This document shows positions 1-9,047 of a stretch of DNA of 48,913 nt, piece by piece. The position numbers and the translations under genes were made by a program. Source of the stretch: RUG100 sp963542695. Its GTDB lineage: Bacteria > Bacillota > Clostridia > Peptostreptococcales > Anaerovoracaceae. The notes below the pieces were generated by a model. That model was not told the DNA's origin, ran no database searches, and worked only from the letters and a program-made list of their open reading frames with translations. Each line of letters begins with the position of its first letter. Within the stretch, counting starts at the first letter, position 1. Where the stretch lies: positions 1-48,913 of the forward strand of contig CAUTYX010000011.1 of assembly GCA_963542695.1 (NCBI GenBank), written 5' to 3'.

Positions 1-4
1 AAAC

Positions 5-54
5 ACCGACCTCCAATCATTAGATTTTTGGTCTAACTTTTGGGGGTCGGTACA
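5..54. mobile_element. Probable IS3-family right terminal repeat at contig edge, within an imperfect palindrome
   Basis: Bases 31-54 read GTCTAACTTTTGGGGG followed by TCGGTACA. On the other strand this starts TGTACCGACCCCC, which resembles the terminal repeats of IS3-family (IS150-group) elements that begin TG and end CA. The stretch 5-17 (ACCGACCTCCAA) is a near-perfect inverted copy of 40-51, and TTAGA/TCTAA adds a second 5-bp arm around a short loop. No transposase is visible because the contig starts here. A repeated IS at this point would explain the assembly break. The alternative is a palindromic MITE-like element. Confidence 0.5.
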
Positions 55-112
55 CTGGTGTTATTATGACCGGCAAGAGGTGTTTTTTGTCCCATTTTTG
101 ACACAGGAAAAA

Positions 113-121
113 TGGTATACT
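113..121 (+). promoter_or_regulatory. Extended -10 promoter upstream of the sbcD remnant
   Basis: TGG followed by TATACT at 116-121 fits the extended -10 pattern TGnTATAAT. The TTGACA at 98-103 is only 12 bp upstream, too close to act as a normal -35, so recognition would rest on the extended -10. A GGGAGG ribosome binding site at 164-169 precedes the TTG start at 175. Confidence 0.45.
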
Positions 122-174
122 GAAAATGTAGAAATAGATTACAGCAGTAAATTGAAATTCTTTGGGAGGGATCT

Positions 175-1062
175 TTGAAAATACTTCATCTATCGGATTT
201 GCATATAGGATTGAAGCTGCATAATCGTGACTTGGCAGAAGATCAGCGGTATGTGTTTCGTCAAATTATAAAAATGGCAAAAGAACAATTGCCTCAAGCT
301 ATTGTCATAGCGGGAGATATTTACGACAGAGCCGTGCCGTCTGCAGAAGCAGTGGATTTCTTTGATTGGTTCATTTCTTCTATGACAGAAGCGTCTCCGA
401 AAAGCCAAATCATGATTATTAGTGGCAACCACGATAGTGGCTCACGGTTAAATGTGTTCCGCAGTGTATTGCAAAAGCGTAATATCCATATGATCGGTCG
501 ACCGCCGGAAAGGGAAGCAGACACTATTGAAAAAGTTGTAGTGGAAGATGCCTATGGGTCGGTAAATTTTTATTTACTGCCTTTTGTGAAGCCGTCTATG
601 GTTCGAAAAATTATCGGAACCGATAGTGATGGCCGCAATTTTTCCTATAACACCGCTTTTCAAAAGCTGCTCCAGAGAGAGAATATCAATACATCAGAAC
701 GAAATATTTTAGTGAGTCATCAGTTCTTCTTGCCTCTGGGGAAAAAAGAAACAGAGATAGAAAGAATGGATTCGGAAATTATTACCGTGGGAAACATTGA
801 CCAAATTGACGGTAACGTTCTGGAAATATTTGATTATGCTGCCTTAGGGCATATTCATAAACCTATGAGAGTAGGAAGCGCATTTTATCGATACTGTGGG
901 ACACCTATGGCTTATTCTGTCAGCGAGGCAGGACAAGAAAAAGGAGCTATCCTTGTAAGTTTAGGGGAAAAGGGCGATATAGAGTCGCAAGTACTGCCCT
1001 TACAACCTTTACATGTATGCTTGTTTATCAGGCAATGTGACCGGTGCCAGAATGGATATTGA
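175..1062 (+). pseudogene. sbcD: sbcD remnant (exonuclease subunit D), 3' end deleted
   Basis: SbcD is the Mn-dependent phosphoesterase subunit of the SbcCD (Mre11-Rad50-like) nuclease that opens DNA hairpins and processes breaks. The TTG start at 175 has GGGAGG 5 bases ahead. The metallophosphoesterase core is present: D8 and H10 in SDLHIG, D48 in GDIYDR, N85-H86 in GNHD, a later SHQF and GHIHKP. Homology stops at about residue 280, after VLPLQPLH, near base 1014. The last 15 residues are out-of-frame sbcC sequence. Family members are about 370-410 residues, so the C-terminal capping and SbcC-binding part is missing. The phosphoesterase fold may survive, but a working SbcCD complex is unlikely. 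Confidence 0.85.
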
Positions 1063-1543
1063 AACCTTTGTGCAGCGGTATTATTTAGGGCATATATTAG
1101 ATGCAGCCAACGCTCGTTTTGAAGAAATGTCCGCCGGTCAATTTCAGCTGCAGATGATGGATATGGAAGAAGCCTCCACCGGCAAGAACAAAGGTCTTGA
1201 TTTAGTGGTGTACTCCACAGTAACAGGGAAAAAACGTCCGGTGGGGACGTTATCCGGGGGAGAGTCCTTTATGGCTGCCTTGTCTTTGGCACTGGGGATG
1301 GCAGATGAGATTACCCGGCGGTCGGCAGCCATTAATCTTGATGTGATGTTTATCGATGAAGGATTTGGATCTTTGGATGATCATTCTCGTAATCAGGCGG
1401 TAAAAGTATTACGTCAGATGGCCGGTGGAACCAGGTTGGTGGGAATTATCTCTCATGTAAGCGAATTAAAGCAAGAAATTGATGATCAATTACTGGTTAC
1501 AAAAGATCATGAAGGCAGCCATGCTCGATGGCAGCTTAGTTAA
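1013..1543 (+). pseudogene. sbcC: sbcC remnant: C-terminal ATPase half only
   Basis: SbcC is the SMC/Rad50-like ATPase partner of SbcD and is normally about 1000 residues. Only the last ~175 residues remain. They include the ABC signature region LSGGESFMAALSLALG, the Walker B stretch LDVMFIDEGFGSLDD, and the histidine of the switch region (GIISHVSELK). The Walker A P-loop and the whole coiled coil are gone. The remnant follows the sbcD break directly but in a different frame, so a deletion of roughly 3 kb fused the two genes. There is no ribosome binding site of its own, and it is not expected to be functional. Confidence 0.88.
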
Positions 1544-1631
1544 AAAGGATAACACCGGTAATCTAATTGCAATCTATTGCTATTCCCATTACACTGGATA
1601 AAGGATGCAGCACAAGGAAGGAGCAAGGCAT

Positions 1632-2387
1632 ATGGAGAAAAAAGAGTTGATGCGGGCGGAGGATATGGATCAGAAACAGCTGGCAGAATGTGCACTGGAC
1701 ATGTTTCACAGAATGATGGTTCATCATACGCTATGGTTTCGCGAAGTAGAACACCAGCTGGGTTTTGAAAAAGCCCTGGAAGCCATGGATTATGCCTGGG
1801 AGAAATCCAAAACCATTTCTATGAGACGGTTGGCAAAGGAATTTGATTTTCAGCAGGAAGAGGGAATACCGGATTTCTTAAGGGAAATGCCAAAGGAAGA
1901 CCAACTATCCCTTCTTGACAGCATTGCTAAAAACTGGTTGGCGCAAGACGGCGTGTGGTTTCAGGCTGTGGAATTCACAAGGGGTATGAATGATGCGAAA
2001 AGGTGCAATGACTCTACCTGGGCTAGGTTTTCTCCTTTTGAAGCTTGGTCTATTAAGAGAATGCTGGGCTTTGGCAAACGCCCCGGTCTAGACGGTTTAG
2101 AAAAGGCTTTGAATTTTAGAATGTATGGCCGGCTCAATATACAGTCCTGCCGCCGAGAAAGAAATACTCTTGTTTTTGAGATGAACAATTGCCGTGTACA
2201 GTCGGCAAGAAATAGAAAAGGTCTGGATGACTATCCCTGTAAGAGTGCCGGCTTGGTAGAATACAGCACTTTTGCAACTGCCATTGATGATCGTATTAAG
2301 ACAGAGTGCCTTGGATGTCCACCGGATTCACATCCGGATAACTGGTTCTGTGCATGGCGTTTTGTCATTGATGAGGATGCAGACTAG
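1632..2387 (+). CDS. DUF6125 family protein
   Basis: Protein of 251 residues when started at ATG 1632, which has AAGGAAGGAG 8 bases upstream; the earlier in-frame ATG at 1605 lacks a site. I recognise the DUF6125 type from its C-terminal block: NNCRVQSARNRKGLDD, PCKSAGLVEYSTFA, then CLGCPPDSHPDNWFCAW. That block has several conserved cysteines (CR, PCK, CxxCPPD, FCAW), suggesting a metal- or redox-bound fold. There is no signal peptide or membrane segment. Function is unknown. It follows the broken sbcC and precedes an ArsC-like gene, and neither neighbour gives a clear clue. Confidence 0.75.
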   Translation: MEKKELMRAEDMDQKQLAECALDMFHRMMVHHTLWFREVEHQLGFEKALEAMDYAWEKSKTISMRRLAKEFDFQQEEGIPDFLREMPKEDQLSLLDSIAKNWLAQDGVWFQAVEFTRGMNDAKRCNDSTWARFSPFEAWSIKRMLGFGKRPGLDGLEKALNFRMYGRLNIQSCRRERNTLVFEMNNCRVQSARNRKGLDDYPCKSAGLVEYSTFATAIDDRIKTECLGCPPDSHPDNWFCAWRFVIDEDAD

Positions 2388-2442
2388 AGCAATACGATAA
2401 TGCATGGGAAGAGATAGAGGAAAATACCAAAAGGAGGCGAAA

Positions 2443-2793
2443 ATGCTTTTTGTATGTTACCCAAAGTGTTCCACTTGCGGAAAAGCTCGCAAATGGCTGG
2501 AAGAAAACAGTATTTCCTATGAGGAGCGCGACATTAAAACTGAAAATCCAACAGAAGAAGAACTAAAGACTTGGCACCGGCAAAGTGGATTACCTTTAAA
2601 GCGTTTCTTTAATACCAGTGGTATGATTTACCGCCAGATGAATTTAAAAGACAAACTTCCTACTATGAGTGAAGAAGAGCAGTATCAATTATTGGCAACA
2701 GACGGTATGTTGGTAAAGCGACCAATCTTAGTTGATGGCCAAAAAGTGTTAGTCGGTTTCCGGCAAAAAGAGTGGGAAGAAAATGTAAAATAA
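2443..2793 (+). CDS. ArsC/Spx-family thioredoxin-fold protein
   Basis: A 117-residue cytoplasmic protein started at ATG 2443, directly after AAAGGAGGCG. The N-terminus FVCYPKCSTCGKARKWL carries C9-x-x-C12, the redox site shared by ArsC, YffB and Spx. LVKRPILVDG near residue 85 is the family's conserved cis-proline/Arg region, and GFRQKEWEE matches the usual C-terminus. Length is normal for the family. Single-domain Clostridial members annotated as arsenate reductase often have unproven substrates. There is no ars operon here, so arsenate reduction is uncertain and a Spx-like role is possible. Confidence 0.85.
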   Translation: MLFVCYPKCSTCGKARKWLEENSISYEERDIKTENPTEEELKTWHRQSGLPLKRFFNTSGMIYRQMNLKDKLPTMSEEEQYQLLATDGMLVKRPILVDGQKVLVGFRQKEWEENVK

Positions 2794-2890
2794 CCGGCAT
2801 CGGCTAATATCCGTCTAATATCTTATACTCGACGGGTTTAGATGTATGTAGCCAGGGTATCAATATACTATTGATGAAGGAGGGTTAATT

Positions 2891-3403
2891 ATGTTAGATA
2901 AGAAAGTAAAAGAACTAATTAATACACAGGTAAACAAAGAGTTTTATTCTGCGTATTTGTATCTGGATTTTGCCAATTACTATTACGATGAAGGATTGGA
3001 TGGGTTTGCTAACTGGTATGATATTCAGGCGCAAGAAGAGCGTGATCATGCTATGCTCATGAGAACATATTTGCAAAACAACGGTGAGTTGGTTACCTTT
3101 GATGCCATCGACAAGCCGGACAATACATATGAATCATTTGAAACACCGCTGCAACTGGCATTTCAGCATGAGCAGTACGTTACATCACTGATTAATGATA
3201 TTTATAAAGCAGCCAATGACGTAAACGATTATAGAACCATGCAGTTCTTTGACTGGTTCATTAAAGAGCAGGGAGAAGAAGAAAAGACGGCGGACGATAT
3301 GATTAAAAAATACCAACTGTTTGGATCCGATCCAAAAGGTCTGTATGCACTGAATCAGGAACTGCAAGGCAGAGTATATACTGCTCCGTCTCTAACACTG
3401 TAG
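2891..3403 (+). CDS. ftnA: Ferritin (FtnA type, non-haem)
   Basis: Iron-storage ferritin of 170 residues that oxidises Fe(II) and stores it as mineral in a 24-subunit shell. Ferroxidase ligands are visible as E17 (NKEFYSAYLYL), E50 and H53 (QEERDHAM), a later E in FQHEQYV, and EQGEEEKTADD. No haem-ligand methionine motif of bacterioferritin is seen. GAAGGAGGG lies just upstream of ATG 2891. The gene is monocistronic: a 97-bp gap precedes it and an intrinsic terminator follows at 3490. Confidence 0.95.
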   Translation: MLDKKVKELINTQVNKEFYSAYLYLDFANYYYDEGLDGFANWYDIQAQEERDHAMLMRTYLQNNGELVTFDAIDKPDNTYESFETPLQLAFQHEQYVTSLINDIYKAANDVNDYRTMQFFDWFIKEQGEEEKTADDMIKKYQLFGSDPKGLYALNQELQGRVYTAPSLTL

Positions 3404-3489
3404 AAGATAGTGCAGTGTACCCAATATCTTGCTATAAGGAAGATTGATTAATGAAGATTGGTTAATAACAAATGAAAGAATATACATGG

Positions 3490-3517
3490 AAAGGAACCGG
3501 CCTGGTTCCTTTCTTTT
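3490..3517 (+). terminator. Intrinsic terminator after ferritin
   Basis: AAAGGAACC (3490-3498), loop GGCCT, then GGTTCCTTT (3504-3512) make a 9-bp stem followed by TTTCTTTT. It sits about 90 bp after the ferritin stop. Confidence 0.85.
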
Positions 3518-3688
3518 ACTATTTAAATGTTTGAAGTAGTCATTAGGATAAGGTGCATGTGGTACGTCCAAATTAGGAAAAGAATGATCAGTTAGTGGGA
3601 TATTACTACTAATCCCTTGAGTATTGCGTATAAAAGATGTAAAATGGATTGGATTATAAACTTTACTAGAATGAGATAGGTGCATTTA
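3518..3688 (+). other. Intergenic region before secDF
   Basis: With the ferritin trailer this makes a gene-free stretch of about 285 bases. It holds the ferritin terminator, the secDF promoter at 3617-3645 and a short leader. I see no ORF, RNA gene or riboswitch fold. Confidence 0.6.
3617..3645 (+). promoter_or_regulatory. Sigma-A-like promoter of the secDF-rel operon
   Basis: TTGAGT at 3617-3622, a 17-bp spacer, and TAAAAT at 3640-3645. It lies 44 bp ahead of the chosen secDF start, with AGATAGG at 3674-3680 as the ribosome binding site. Confidence 0.65.
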
Positions 3689-6145
3689 ATGAAGAGTATG
3701 AGGACAACTAAGTTTCTTGCAGTCGTTTTTCTGATCATTTTGATTGGGGGTTGGATACTGACTATTTGGGGCGTTCCCGGTACCAACGTAAAACCGTTAA
3801 AGGACAAGCTACAACTAGGTTTGGACATTAAGGGCGGTGTGTACGTTGTATTGGAAGCTCAAAATACCGGTAAGTATTCCGATCAAAAATTAACGGAATT
3901 AATGGATCAGACAAAGACGGTTATCGAAAATCGAGTTGACCAGTTAGGTCTTTCCAATCCTAACGTGGCCGTAGAAGGGAAAAACCGCATTCGTGTGGAA
4001 TTGCCGGGAGCTACTGATGCCAATGAGGCAATTGAACAAATTGGGAAAACGGCCCAGTTGAAATTTACCATGGCAGATCAAGGATTTGTTTTAGATGGTA
4101 GTGCTGTAAAGGATGCTAATTCGGGAACCAGCCATGAAGGAAAGGGATACGTTGTAAACCTGGAATTCAACCGTAATGGAGCAAAAGCCTTTGAAGATGC
4201 TACGAAAAAAGCTTTATCGGGAACGGTAAAGCCCACAGTAACATCAGATATGTGTCAAGACAAAGGAAAGGTGGAAGGTAACCAAATTTTGATTTGGCTT
4301 GATAACGAGGTTATTTCCCATCCGGGGGTAAACGAAGTTATCAGCGGTGGAAAATGTGAAATTAGTGGTAGCTTCACCCAAAAGGAAGCGGCTAATTTGG
4401 CTGCATTGATTCGCGGCGGATCTTTGCCGTTGGAACTAAAGGAAATCCAGTCGTCTTCCCAGACAGCGCAAATTGGTATGGATGCTTTTGAAATGAGTGT
4501 CATTGCTGGCATTATCGGTTTGGCATTGATTTTCATCATTATGCTGATTGCTTATCGTGTAATGGGAGTTGCGGCAGATATTTGTTTGGCGTTGTTTATC
4601 GTATTTATTATTGCCGGTATGGCTATTATGGGCAGTGTCCTTACATTGCCGGGAATTGCCGGTATCATCTTGTCCATTGGTATGGCTGTAGACGCCAACG
4701 TGGTCATATTTACCCGAATACGAGAAGAAATCAGCAATGGTAAGAGTCCAAGGGTGGCCGCCCAAGCCGGATACAAGAGAGCGCTGTCTACTGTTATCGA
4801 CTCACAGGTAACAACCTTGATTGCAGCTGTTGTGCTGTACCAAATCGGCACCAGCTCTGTAAAGGGATTTGCTTGGACGCTGATGATCGGTACTATCGGA
4901 AGCATTGTTACCGGTGCTTTGATTTCCCAGATATTCCTAAAGCTGATTGCGACCAGCAAGACTTTTGGGACCAATAAGATGTTTGGCATGCGATCGGACG
5001 GTACGGCCAGTTTCCAGCTACGGAAAACTTTCCGCTTTGTGGAACATAGAAAAATCTGGTACTGCATTAGTGCTACCGCTATTGTAATTGGAATCATATT
5101 CTTCTCTGTTCGAGGTTTTAACTACGGTATCGACTTTACCGGTGGAACCATGTTGGAGTTTGACACCGGTCATAAGGTGGCTACCAAGCAAGTAGAAGAT
5201 GTAATGAAGCGCCACGATGTTAATGTCAAACAGATGCAGGTAGTATACTCCGGTGATAAACAAGAGCAGTTGATTGTTAAAACCAACGAATCCCTTAACA
5301 AAAATGAAAGACAGGCTATCATTGGCGATATGACAAAGACCTTCCGTTTATCTAAGGGAGCTGTTCTTGCCAGTGAACATTTCCAGGCCAGTGTCGGAAA
5401 AGAATTAAAGAAAAACGCCCTAAAGGCTATATTGTTGGCTGCTTTGGGTATGCTTATATATATTCGTCTCCGCTTCCGCCAGTGGAAGTTCGGTGCGGCA
5501 GCGTTGCTAGGTGTACTCCATGACGTGTTGATTATGATTTCCTTCTACGCTGTCTTTGGAATTACTGTTAATAACCCGTTTATTGCAGCCATTCTGACGG
5601 TAGTAGGATATTCCATCAACGATACCATCGTTATTTTCGACCGTGTCAGAGAAAACTTACGGACATTGCGGAGAGGAAATATCATGGAGATGCTGGATAG
5701 AAGTATCAACCAGACATTGTCCCGTTCCTTGATGACATCCTTTACTACCTTGGTCGTTATGTTGCCACTGTATATTATGGCATCTTCGGCCATTCGGGAA
5801 TTTGTTGTTCCGTTGATGGTAGGTGTTGCCGCCGGAACACTGTCGTCTATCTTCGTTTGCTCCCCACTGTACTACGAAATGTCCAAACGGGATCACCACA
5901 GCAAATACCAGCGGCAGCAGCTGCGAGCTAAAAAGAAAAAAGAAAAAGAACTGCAGGATGCAGACGATCCATATGCAGAAAAACGCCGCGAAAAAAATCT
6001 TGCCAGAGAGGAAAAGGAACTATTGGCAAAGGAGAGGGAGGAAAAAGAGCGTCGCGTGCTGGAGGTAAAATCCGGTTCCGATCAACAGATTCATGGAAAA
6101 GGGCAGAAAAAGAAATCAAGAAAAGAACGAAAGAGTGAAGAGTAA
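3689..6145 (+). CDS. secDF: Protein translocase subunit SecDF (fused)
   Basis: Fused SecD-SecF RND-type membrane protein that uses the proton gradient to aid SecYEG export; about 818 residues from ATG 3689. A GTG at 3680 overlaps the ribosome binding site and is less likely. Residues ~6-26 are the first membrane helix, LDIKGG begins near residue 45, and the periplasmic P1 region is followed by the five-helix SecD block. SecF starts around 450 with its own GIDFTGGTMLEF near 480, and the last helices include NDTIVIFDRVREN. After about residue 745 there is a ~70-residue strongly charged Lys/Glu tail, longer than usual and probably cytoplasmic. The gene heads the operon leading into rel. Confidence 0.95.
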   Translation: MKSMRTTKFLAVVFLIILIGGWILTIWGVPGTNVKPLKDKLQLGLDIKGGVYVVLEAQNTGKYSDQKLTELMDQTKTVIENRVDQLGLSNPNVAVEGKNRIRVELPGATDANEAIEQIGKTAQLKFTMADQGFVLDGSAVKDANSGTSHEGKGYVVNLEFNRNGAKAFEDATKKALSGTVKPTVTSDMCQDKGKVEGNQILIWLDNEVISHPGVNEVISGGKCEISGSFTQKEAANLAALIRGGSLPLELKEIQSSSQTAQIGMDAFEMSVIAGIIGLALIFIIMLIAYRVMGVAADICLALFIVFIIAGMAIMGSVLTLPGIAGIILSIGMAVDANVVIFTRIREEISNGKSPRVAAQAGYKRALSTVIDSQVTTLIAAVVLYQIGTSSVKGFAWTLMIGTIGSIVTGALISQIFLKLIATSKTFGTNKMFGMRSDGTASFQLRKTFRFVEHRKIWYCISATAIVIGIIFFSVRGFNYGIDFTGGTMLEFDTGHKVATKQVEDVMKRHDVNVKQMQVVYSGDKQEQLIVKTNESLNKNERQAIIGDMTKTFRLSKGAVLASEHFQASVGKELKKNALKAILLAALGMLIYIRLRFRQWKFGAAALLGVLHDVLIMISFYAVFGITVNNPFIAAILTVVGYSINDTIVIFDRVRENLRTLRRGNIMEMLDRSINQTLSRSLMTSFTTLVVMLPLYIMASSAIREFVVPLMVGVAAGTLSSIFVCSPLYYEMSKRDHHSKYQRQQLRAKKKKEKELQDADDPYAEKRREKNLAREEKELLAKEREEKERRVLEVKSGSDQQIHGKGQKKKSRKERKSEE

Positions 6146-6170
6146 CGGAAGCAAAGGCCGCGCCTTTTAC

Positions 6171-8357
6171 ATGGAGACAAAGCAGGAATTCCTGGATCAT
6201 ATTAAGGAATTCAACCCCAACTATGACTTGCATCTCATAGCCAAAGCCTTTGATGTGGCGGCAGAGATGCACGAGGGACAGTTGCGAAAATCCGGTGAAA
6301 AATATTTAATTCATCCCCTGGAAGTGGCTAAAATTTTGGCCGGTCTGGGGATGGATGAAGAAACCATAGTGGCCGGTCTTCTCCATGATGTCATAGAAGA
6401 TACGTCGTATACAGATGAGATGCTAACCGAAGAATTCGGAGAGCAGATTACGTTGATGGTAGAGGGAGTCACAAAGCTGGCTTCCCTGAAGTTTGAAACC
6501 AAGGAAGAACGCCAGGCAGAAAGCTTGCGGAAGATGTTTCTTGCAATGAGTAAGGACATCCGAGTTCTCATTATCAAGCTGGCTGACAGACTTCATAATT
6601 TACGCACCATCAATTACATGAGTGAAAAGAAAATCAAGAGCAAGTGCCAGGAGACATTGGATATCTATGCCCCTCTTGCCAGTCGTCTTGGTATTTTCAC
6701 CATGAAGTTCGAGCTGGAAGATACGGCCATGAAGTATCTGTACCCGAAAGAATACGCTGACATCTCCAGAAAGGTTAACACTAAAAAATCCGAACGCCAG
6801 GAGATGATTGATAAGGTTTTGGAAGAAATTCGAGAAACCTTAGACGATATGGATATTCACTATGAAACCTATGGTCGCTCCAAACATTTTTACAGTATCT
6901 TTCGGAAGATGCGAGACCAGCACAAGAGCATTGATGAAATCTTTGACTTAATGGCTGTGCGGGTTATTGTGGATACAGTAAAGGACTGCTATGCTGTACT
7001 TGGTGTCGTGCATACTATGTGGACACCGATACCGGGTCGCTTTAAGGATTATATTGCCATGCCAAAGCCCAACATGTACCAGTCTCTTCATACGACGGTA
7101 ATGGGGGATAACGGCAGTCCTTTTGAAATACAGATACGGACATATGAGATGCACAGGGTGGCAGAATATGGTATTGCTGCTCACTGGAAATACAAAGAAG
7201 GGATATCTAAAAACCGGGAAGAAATGAAGTTGTCATGGTTGCGCCAGGCACTGGAGTGGCAAAAGGACACCAACAACCCGACCGAGTTTTTAGACGCCTT
7301 GAAAGTGGACTTGTTTATCAATGAGGTTTACGTGTTTACACCGGCAGGAGACGTTATGGAATTGCCGGCGGGAGCGACACCTCTTGATTTTGCTTTTAAG
7401 ATTCACACCGATATCGGTGCTAAATGCATCGGTGCCAGAGTCAATGGAAAGATGGTTCCTATTGACCATCAGCTGGACAACGGGGATATTGTAGAGATTA
7501 TAACATCTCCCAATGCCAGCGGTCCCTCTATTGACTGGCTTAAAATTGCCAAGAGCTCCACAGCCCGGACAAAGATTCGCCAATGGCTGAAAAAGCAAGA
7601 TAAAAGTGATAACGTAGACAAGGGAAAAAATACCCTTGATAAATACATTCGCCGGAAGGGATACGATCCGGCGGTTACCATGAAAAACGCTTTCTTGTTA
7701 CGAGTGGCAAAGGATATGGGCTTTGCAGATGCCGAAGAGTTTTATACGCAGATTGCCAATGGCGGTATCCTGGTAAACAAAGCGGCCAATGCTCTTTTTG
7801 CGTTGTATGACGAAGAACAATCTCAAGAAAACAAGAAGAAGGAAAATACCGTAGAGAATTTAACCGGTGCAGCCAAACCAAAGCGGCAAAAGGATAAAAC
7901 CAAGGCAAACCTCGGAGTCGTAGTGGAAGGCATGGATGATTTGATGTTGCGTATGTCAAAGTGCTGCAACCCGGTTCCGGGCGATGAAATCATTGGTTAT
8001 ATCACCAAGGGACGTGGTATTTCTGTTCATAGAACGGACTGTGTCAATATTATTTCCCTGGCACCTGATGAGCGAGATCGGCTCATTAATGTAGAGTGGG
8101 ATACCCGCAAAGGTACCTCCTACGAAGCGGACATTACCGTGGTTGCCGAAGATCGCAAAGGACTTTTCTCAGATCTTTCCAAAGTCTGTGAGTCCATGGA
8201 TGTGCATATATCCGGTGTCAATACAAAAAAGAGCGGCGAAGGAGAGCTGACCATCATTTTAACGTTGTCTATTGAAAATATTGACCAGATGCAAAAGTTG
8301 CTGCGGACCTTAAAGGGGACACAAGGTGTAATAAGCGTATACCGTACCGGGGTCTAA
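6171..8357 (+). CDS. rel: Bifunctional (p)ppGpp synthetase/hydrolase Rel
   Basis: Stringent-response enzyme that makes (p)ppGpp from GTP/GDP and ATP and also degrades it; cytoplasmic and ribosome-linked. From ATG 6171 it has 728 residues, typical for Rel; in-frame starts at 6093 and 6135 lie inside or just before the secDF stop. Domain order: HD hydrolase with H72-D73 in GLLHDVIEDT; synthetase with RFKD at 290-293, the RxKD form of bifunctional enzymes rather than the ExDD of RelA; TGS around 385-445; C-terminal CCNPVPGD zinc-type region and ACT domain from about 655. Both active sites look intact. The ribosome binding site is weak, so coupling to secDF is likely. Confidence 0.95.
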   Translation: METKQEFLDHIKEFNPNYDLHLIAKAFDVAAEMHEGQLRKSGEKYLIHPLEVAKILAGLGMDEETIVAGLLHDVIEDTSYTDEMLTEEFGEQITLMVEGVTKLASLKFETKEERQAESLRKMFLAMSKDIRVLIIKLADRLHNLRTINYMSEKKIKSKCQETLDIYAPLASRLGIFTMKFELEDTAMKYLYPKEYADISRKVNTKKSERQEMIDKVLEEIRETLDDMDIHYETYGRSKHFYSIFRKMRDQHKSIDEIFDLMAVRVIVDTVKDCYAVLGVVHTMWTPIPGRFKDYIAMPKPNMYQSLHTTVMGDNGSPFEIQIRTYEMHRVAEYGIAAHWKYKEGISKNREEMKLSWLRQALEWQKDTNNPTEFLDALKVDLFINEVYVFTPAGDVMELPAGATPLDFAFKIHTDIGAKCIGARVNGKMVPIDHQLDNGDIVEIITSPNASGPSIDWLKIAKSSTARTKIRQWLKKQDKSDNVDKGKNTLDKYIRRKGYDPAVTMKNAFLLRVAKDMGFADAEEFYTQIANGGILVNKAANALFALYDEEQSQENKKKENTVENLTGAAKPKRQKDKTKANLGVVVEGMDDLMLRMSKCCNPVPGDEIIGYITKGRGISVHRTDCVNIISLAPDERDRLINVEWDTRKGTSYEADITVVAEDRKGLFSDLSKVCESMDVHISGVNTKKSGEGELTIILTLSIENIDQMQKLLRTLKGTQGVISVYRTGV

Positions 8358-8380
8358 CACCAAACCGGGGTCTAACACCA
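8346..8380 (+). repeat. Tandem duplication across the rel stop codon
   Basis: The 17-mer ACCGGGGTCTAACACCA occurs at 8346-8362 and again at 8364-8380, an 18-bp period with one A between. The first copy holds the rel stop TAA; the second lies in the 72-bp gap before the hydrolase gene. Confidence 0.95.
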
Positions 8381-8429
8381 GGATCGGCATTTTAATACCC
8401 GGAGAAATGGAAAAACAAGGAGAACATAG

Positions 8430-9047
8430 ATGAAGATAAAGAATATTCCCAGCGGTCCTTTGCAGGTAAATACGTACCTGACATGGGATGAGGAAACAAA
8501 AAAAGGATTCATTGTGGATCCCGGCGGCTTTGATGCCAGAATGACAGAAGCCATTGCAGAAGAGGAAATTGATTTACAGTATATCCTGTTGACCCATGGG
8601 CACTCAGACCACATTGGCGGTGTTAAAGAGTGTATGGAAACATACCCGGAGGCAAAGCTGGTATTTTCCGAAGCGGAGAAACCTATGCTGGCCAATGCAC
8701 CACTTGATTTACAAGGAAACGGAGAAGTACTTCATTTGATACCGGACATTGCGGTTGTCGATGAAGACCATATACAGGTAGGAAATATGGATTTGCGGTT
8801 CTTGATGACACCGGGTCATACAAAAGGCGGCATGTGTATTGTTGTAGATAAAGTCTGTTTCTGTGGGGACACCTTATTCCGCCAGTCCATTGGACGTACC
8901 GACTTTGAAGGAGGAGACTTTGGGGAAATTATAAACTCTATTCGTACAAAGCTCTTCACCTTGCCCGATGACACCTTGTGTCTACCGGGACATATGGCAA
9001 CTACCACTATCGGTTTTGAAAAGGAGAACAACCCTTTTGTCGTATAA
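8430..9047 (+). CDS. Metallo-beta-lactamase fold hydrolase (glyoxalase II-like)
   Basis: Soluble 205-residue hydrolase of the YqgX/GloB-like group. The zinc site is complete: THGHSDHIGG (residues ~55-64), GHTKGG, CGDTLF and a final LPGH. Members of this group act on thioesters such as S-lactoylglutathione-like substrates or persulfides, but the natural substrate here cannot be read. AAGGAGAACATAG precedes ATG 8430. Its last 11 bases overlap the start of hemZ, so the two are translationally coupled. The rel-hydrolase-hemZ-hisS order is common in Clostridia. Confidence 0.9.
   Translation: MKIKNIPSGPLQVNTYLTWDEETKKGFIVDPGGFDARMTEAIAEEEIDLQYILLTHGHSDHIGGVKECMETYPEAKLVFSEAEKPMLANAPLDLQGNGEVLHLIPDIAVVDEDHIQVGNMDLRFLMTPGHTKGGMCIVVDKVCFCGDTLFRQSIGRTDFEGGDFGEIINSIRTKLFTLPDDTLCLPGHMATTTIGFEKENNPFVV

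Noticed and set aside
98..121. TTGACA at 98 as the -35 of the sbcD promoter
   Set aside because: The spacer to TATACT is only 12 bp; an extended -10 is kept instead.
3185..5899. Minus-strand reading frames in secDF and elsewhere
   Set aside because: They are low-complexity mirror frames with no ribosome binding sites and no family resemblance, opposite well-supported genes.
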